Assembly (NCBI GenBank): GCA_903842345.1
Contig: CAIMLR010000002.1
Coordinates: 345,687-409,686 of the forward strand
Origin: an uncultured Myxococcales bacterium
GTDB lineage: Bacteria; Myxococcota_A; UBA9042
Length of the DNA: 64,000 nt
Reading direction: 5' to 3'
Shown here: positions 62,138 to 64,000 of the stretch, in pieces
Layout: each line of letters begins with the position of its first letter
Numbering within the stretch: position 1 is the first letter of the stretch
The notes under the pieces: generated by a model
What the model was told of the DNA's origin: nothing
The model's input: only the letters and a program-made list of their open reading frames with translations
The model's database searches: none
Position numbers and translations under genes: made by a program

Positions 62138-64000
62138 GTGTTGCGAAATCTCAGCTATCTTCTCGTCATCCTTTCCATTTGTTCCTGCACGACGCCCACG
62201 CCCAAGACGGGCTGCCGCGACGACTCGGAATGCGGCGGCGGCCAGGAATGCCGCCAGGGCGCGTGCGTGCCCAAGGGCTCGGTGGCGTGTTCAGTCGACG
62301 GCGACTGCAACGTCAGCGATCCGACCCTCGGCCTGCACAAAGCCGGCGACTGCGAGGAGCTGAAATGCGTGGAAGGCCTCTGCGCGTACCCGGTCAAGCC
62401 GGCCGGCACCGCGTGCCCCAACACCGGCAGCGCCAATTGCACGACCGCGGCGTGTGACGACAAGGGCGCGTGCCAGATGGCGGTCACGACCGGCTGCTTC
62501 CTGGACAGCACGTGCGTCAAGGCCGGCGCGGTCAAGACCGGCAACTCGTGCGAGAGCTGCGATCCCACTCATCCGCTGCAATGGACCGCTGCGGCCGACG
62601 ACGCCAACGTGACGTGCACCGAAGGCGTGGGCGAGTGCCAACTGGGCGTCTGTGCCGGCGGCAAGTGCACAACGTTCGCCAAGGACGGCGGCTCGTGCGA
62701 CGACAAGAATGGCTGCACTGTCGGCGACGTCTGCAGCAACGGCACGTGCACGGCCGGCGTGGCCAAGGATTGCCAGGACAGCAACCCGTGCACCGATGAC
62801 GCGTGTGAGACCAGCACCGGCAACTGCACGCACAAAGCCAATACCGCGGTTTGCGACGACGGCGTCGCGTGCACGCTGAACGACTTGTGCGACGCCAAGG
62901 TGTGCGTCGGCGCGCCGAGCGACGCGACGTGCACGGACAGCAACGCGTGCACGGACGACACCTGCGACAAGGTCAAAGGCTGCCAGCACCTGGCCAACGC
63001 CGCCGTGTGCGATGACGGCAACGCGTGCACGACTGGCGACGCGTGCGTGGCCGGCAACTGCGCCAGCGGCGCGGCCAAAGACTGCGACGACAAGAACCCG
63101 TGCACGCTGGACACGTGCAACAACGGGGTCTGCGGTCACACGAACTTGGCCGACCAGGCCACATGCACCGACGATGGCCTCGCATGCACCGACGACGCGT
63201 GCGCCAGCGGCGCGTGCCTGCACCCGGTGAAAGCCGACAACTGCCTCATCGACGGCGCGTGCCAGAGCAACGGCGCGCTTTCCGGCGACGGCTGCCTGAC
63301 GTGCGACATCGCGCAGGACCAACACGCGTGGAGCGTCGAGCCGGTCGGCACCGCGTGCCAGAAGGGCGCCGTTTGCCAGGTCGGCAAGTGCACCGCCCAG
63401 CACGCGTGCAACGTCACAGGCACGGCGCCGGGCTACTGCTTCATCGCCCAAGCGTGCATCCCGGACGGCGCGCTCAACCCGGCCAACTCTTGCGAACTGT
63501 GCAACGCCGCCAACCAGTCGATCTGGTCGCTCGCCGCCGATGCCACGCCGTGCGCCACGGACAGCGTCGCCTGCACCGACGACGTGTGCGCCGGCGGCAT
63601 CTGCAAGCACGTCGCCAACGCCGGGCTCTGCGCGGACAAGACCTCCGCCTGCACCGCGGGCGTGTGCGACAGCCAGAACGGCTGCGTCGCCGTGCCTTCT
63701 GACGTCACCACCGCCTGCAACAGCGACGGCAGCGTCTGCACGCTGGAGCACTGCGGCAACAAGAACGGCGTGTGCGAAGCCACCTCGGCCAAGCTGAACT
63801 GCGACGACGGCGTGGCGTGCACGCTCGACTCGTGCGACGCGATCGGCGGCTGCCAGCATGTGACGCAGAGCGGGACGTGCGACGACGGCAACGTGTGCAC
63901 AAACGACGTCTGCGACGCGGTGCAGGACTGCCAGCACACGGCGATCCCCGGCACGTGCAGCTTGCCCGGCGATTTGGCGTGCAGCAGCGACGTGTGCAGC
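62138..64000 (+). CDS. Cysteine-rich repeat lipoprotein, 3' part beyond the window
   Basis: At least 621 residues, running to the right edge without a stop. The GTG follows GAGG by six nt. The signal peptide LRNLSYLLVILSICSC gives lipobox-like SICSC. From residue 25 it is made of cysteine-rich units: first a variable set (CRDDSECGGGQECRQGACVP), then units like those of the giant lipoprotein at 14.8-22.9 kb (CDDGNACTTGDACVAGNC; CDDKNPCTLDTC). Between them lie less regular Cys blocks (SCESCDPTHPLQW, SCELCNAANQSIW) that occur twice. It starts 109 nt after tonB, possibly with its own promoter. A surface rod or scaffold is likely. Function unknown. Confidence 0.88.
   Translation, partial: MLRNLSYLLVILSICSCTTPTPKTGCRDDSECGGGQECRQGACVPKGSVACSVDGDCNVSDPTLGLHKAGDCEELKCVEGLCAYPVKPAGTACPNTGSANCTTAACDDKGACQMAVTTGCFLDSTCVKAGAVKTGNSCESCDPTHPLQWTAAADDANVTCTEGVGECQLGVCAGGKCTTFAKDGGSCDDKNGCTVGDVCSNGTCTAGVAKDCQDSNPCTDDACETSTGNCTHKANTAVCDDGVACTLNDLCDAKVCVGAPSDATCTDSNACTDDTCDKVKGCQHLANAAVCDDGNACTTGDACVAGNCASGAAKDCDDKNPCTLDTCNNGVCGHTNLADQATCTDDGLACTDDACASGACLHPVKADNCLIDGACQSNGALSGDGCLTCDIAQDQHAWSVEPVGTACQKGAVCQVGKCTAQHACNVTGTAPGYCFIAQACIPDGALNPANSCELCNAANQSIWSLAADATPCATDSVACTDDVCAGGICKHVANAGLCADKTSACTAGVCDSQNGCVAVPSDVTTACNSDGSVCTLEHCGNKNGVCEATSAKLNCDDGVACTLDSCDAIGGCQHVTQSGTCDDGNVCTNDVCDAVQDCQHTAIPGTCSLPGDLACSSDVCS

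Noticed and set aside
62291..63937. Minus-strand frame opposite the right-end Cys-rich lipoprotein
   Set aside because: Ala/Val/Arg shadow; plus strand carries signal peptide and repeat Cys pattern.

Overview
The window is GC-rich, densely coded bacterial chromosome. Several gene families point to Myxococcota or a close deltaproteobacterial relative. These are lipoproteins with Asp/Ala-rich linkers followed by cysteine-rich repeats, a TIGR02232-like myxo disulfide repeat, lamin-tail and thrombospondin type-3 domains, a PEGA-domain protein, and a TonB-dependent receptor that carries its own TonB C-terminal domain. No rRNA, tRNA, CRISPR array or insertion sequence was recognised. The order or genus cannot be assigned from this sequence alone.

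Left part (1-14.7 kb): a truncated DUF2075-type ATPase lies next to two tandem HigB-HigA toxin-antitoxin modules, which look like an old duplication. Then come a membrane-anchored GST-like protein and, on the minus strand, an MBL-like protein, a 1,116-aa GMC oxidoreductase/alpha-beta hydrolase fusion, arsA-arsR, aspartokinase (lysC), the SrkA-like kinase and the DEAD-box helicase dbpA.

Middle (14.8-37.7 kb): a single 8.1-kb gene encodes a 2,712-residue cysteine-rich repeat lipoprotein. It is followed on the plus strand by SDR, acyltransferase and membrane SGNH hydrolase genes, then by lon, a histidine kinase and a Spy/CpxP-like protein. The Lon lacks a normally conserved helix. Next come an epimerase, rho and an unrecognised 543-aa protein, and a divergent operon of a PEGA protein and a Kelch-like lipoprotein.

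Right part (39.6-64 kb): a DUF2723 glycosyltransferase with a TPR tail, a lipase, a GH31 lipoprotein, a NERD/UvrD-like helicase coupled to a HEAT-like lipoprotein, a Tat-exported thioredoxin-fold protein, a MORN-type repeat protein, a large membrane protein, a lamin-tail lipoprotein and gshB. Then comes a seven-gene Ton operon (54,962-62,028): beta-barrel, lipoprotein, beta-barrel, receptor with built-in TonB domain, exbB, exbD, tonB. It is packed by stop/start overlaps and preceded by a perfect 8-bp inverted repeat. A second cysteine-rich lipoprotein runs off the right edge.

The best candidates for something undescribed are the self-contained Ton operon with two TonB domains, the giant repeat lipoprotein and its shorter relative, the GMC/hydrolase fusion with a cysteine nucleophile, and the Lon with a replaced helix. 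Substrates and ligands cannot be read from the sequence.
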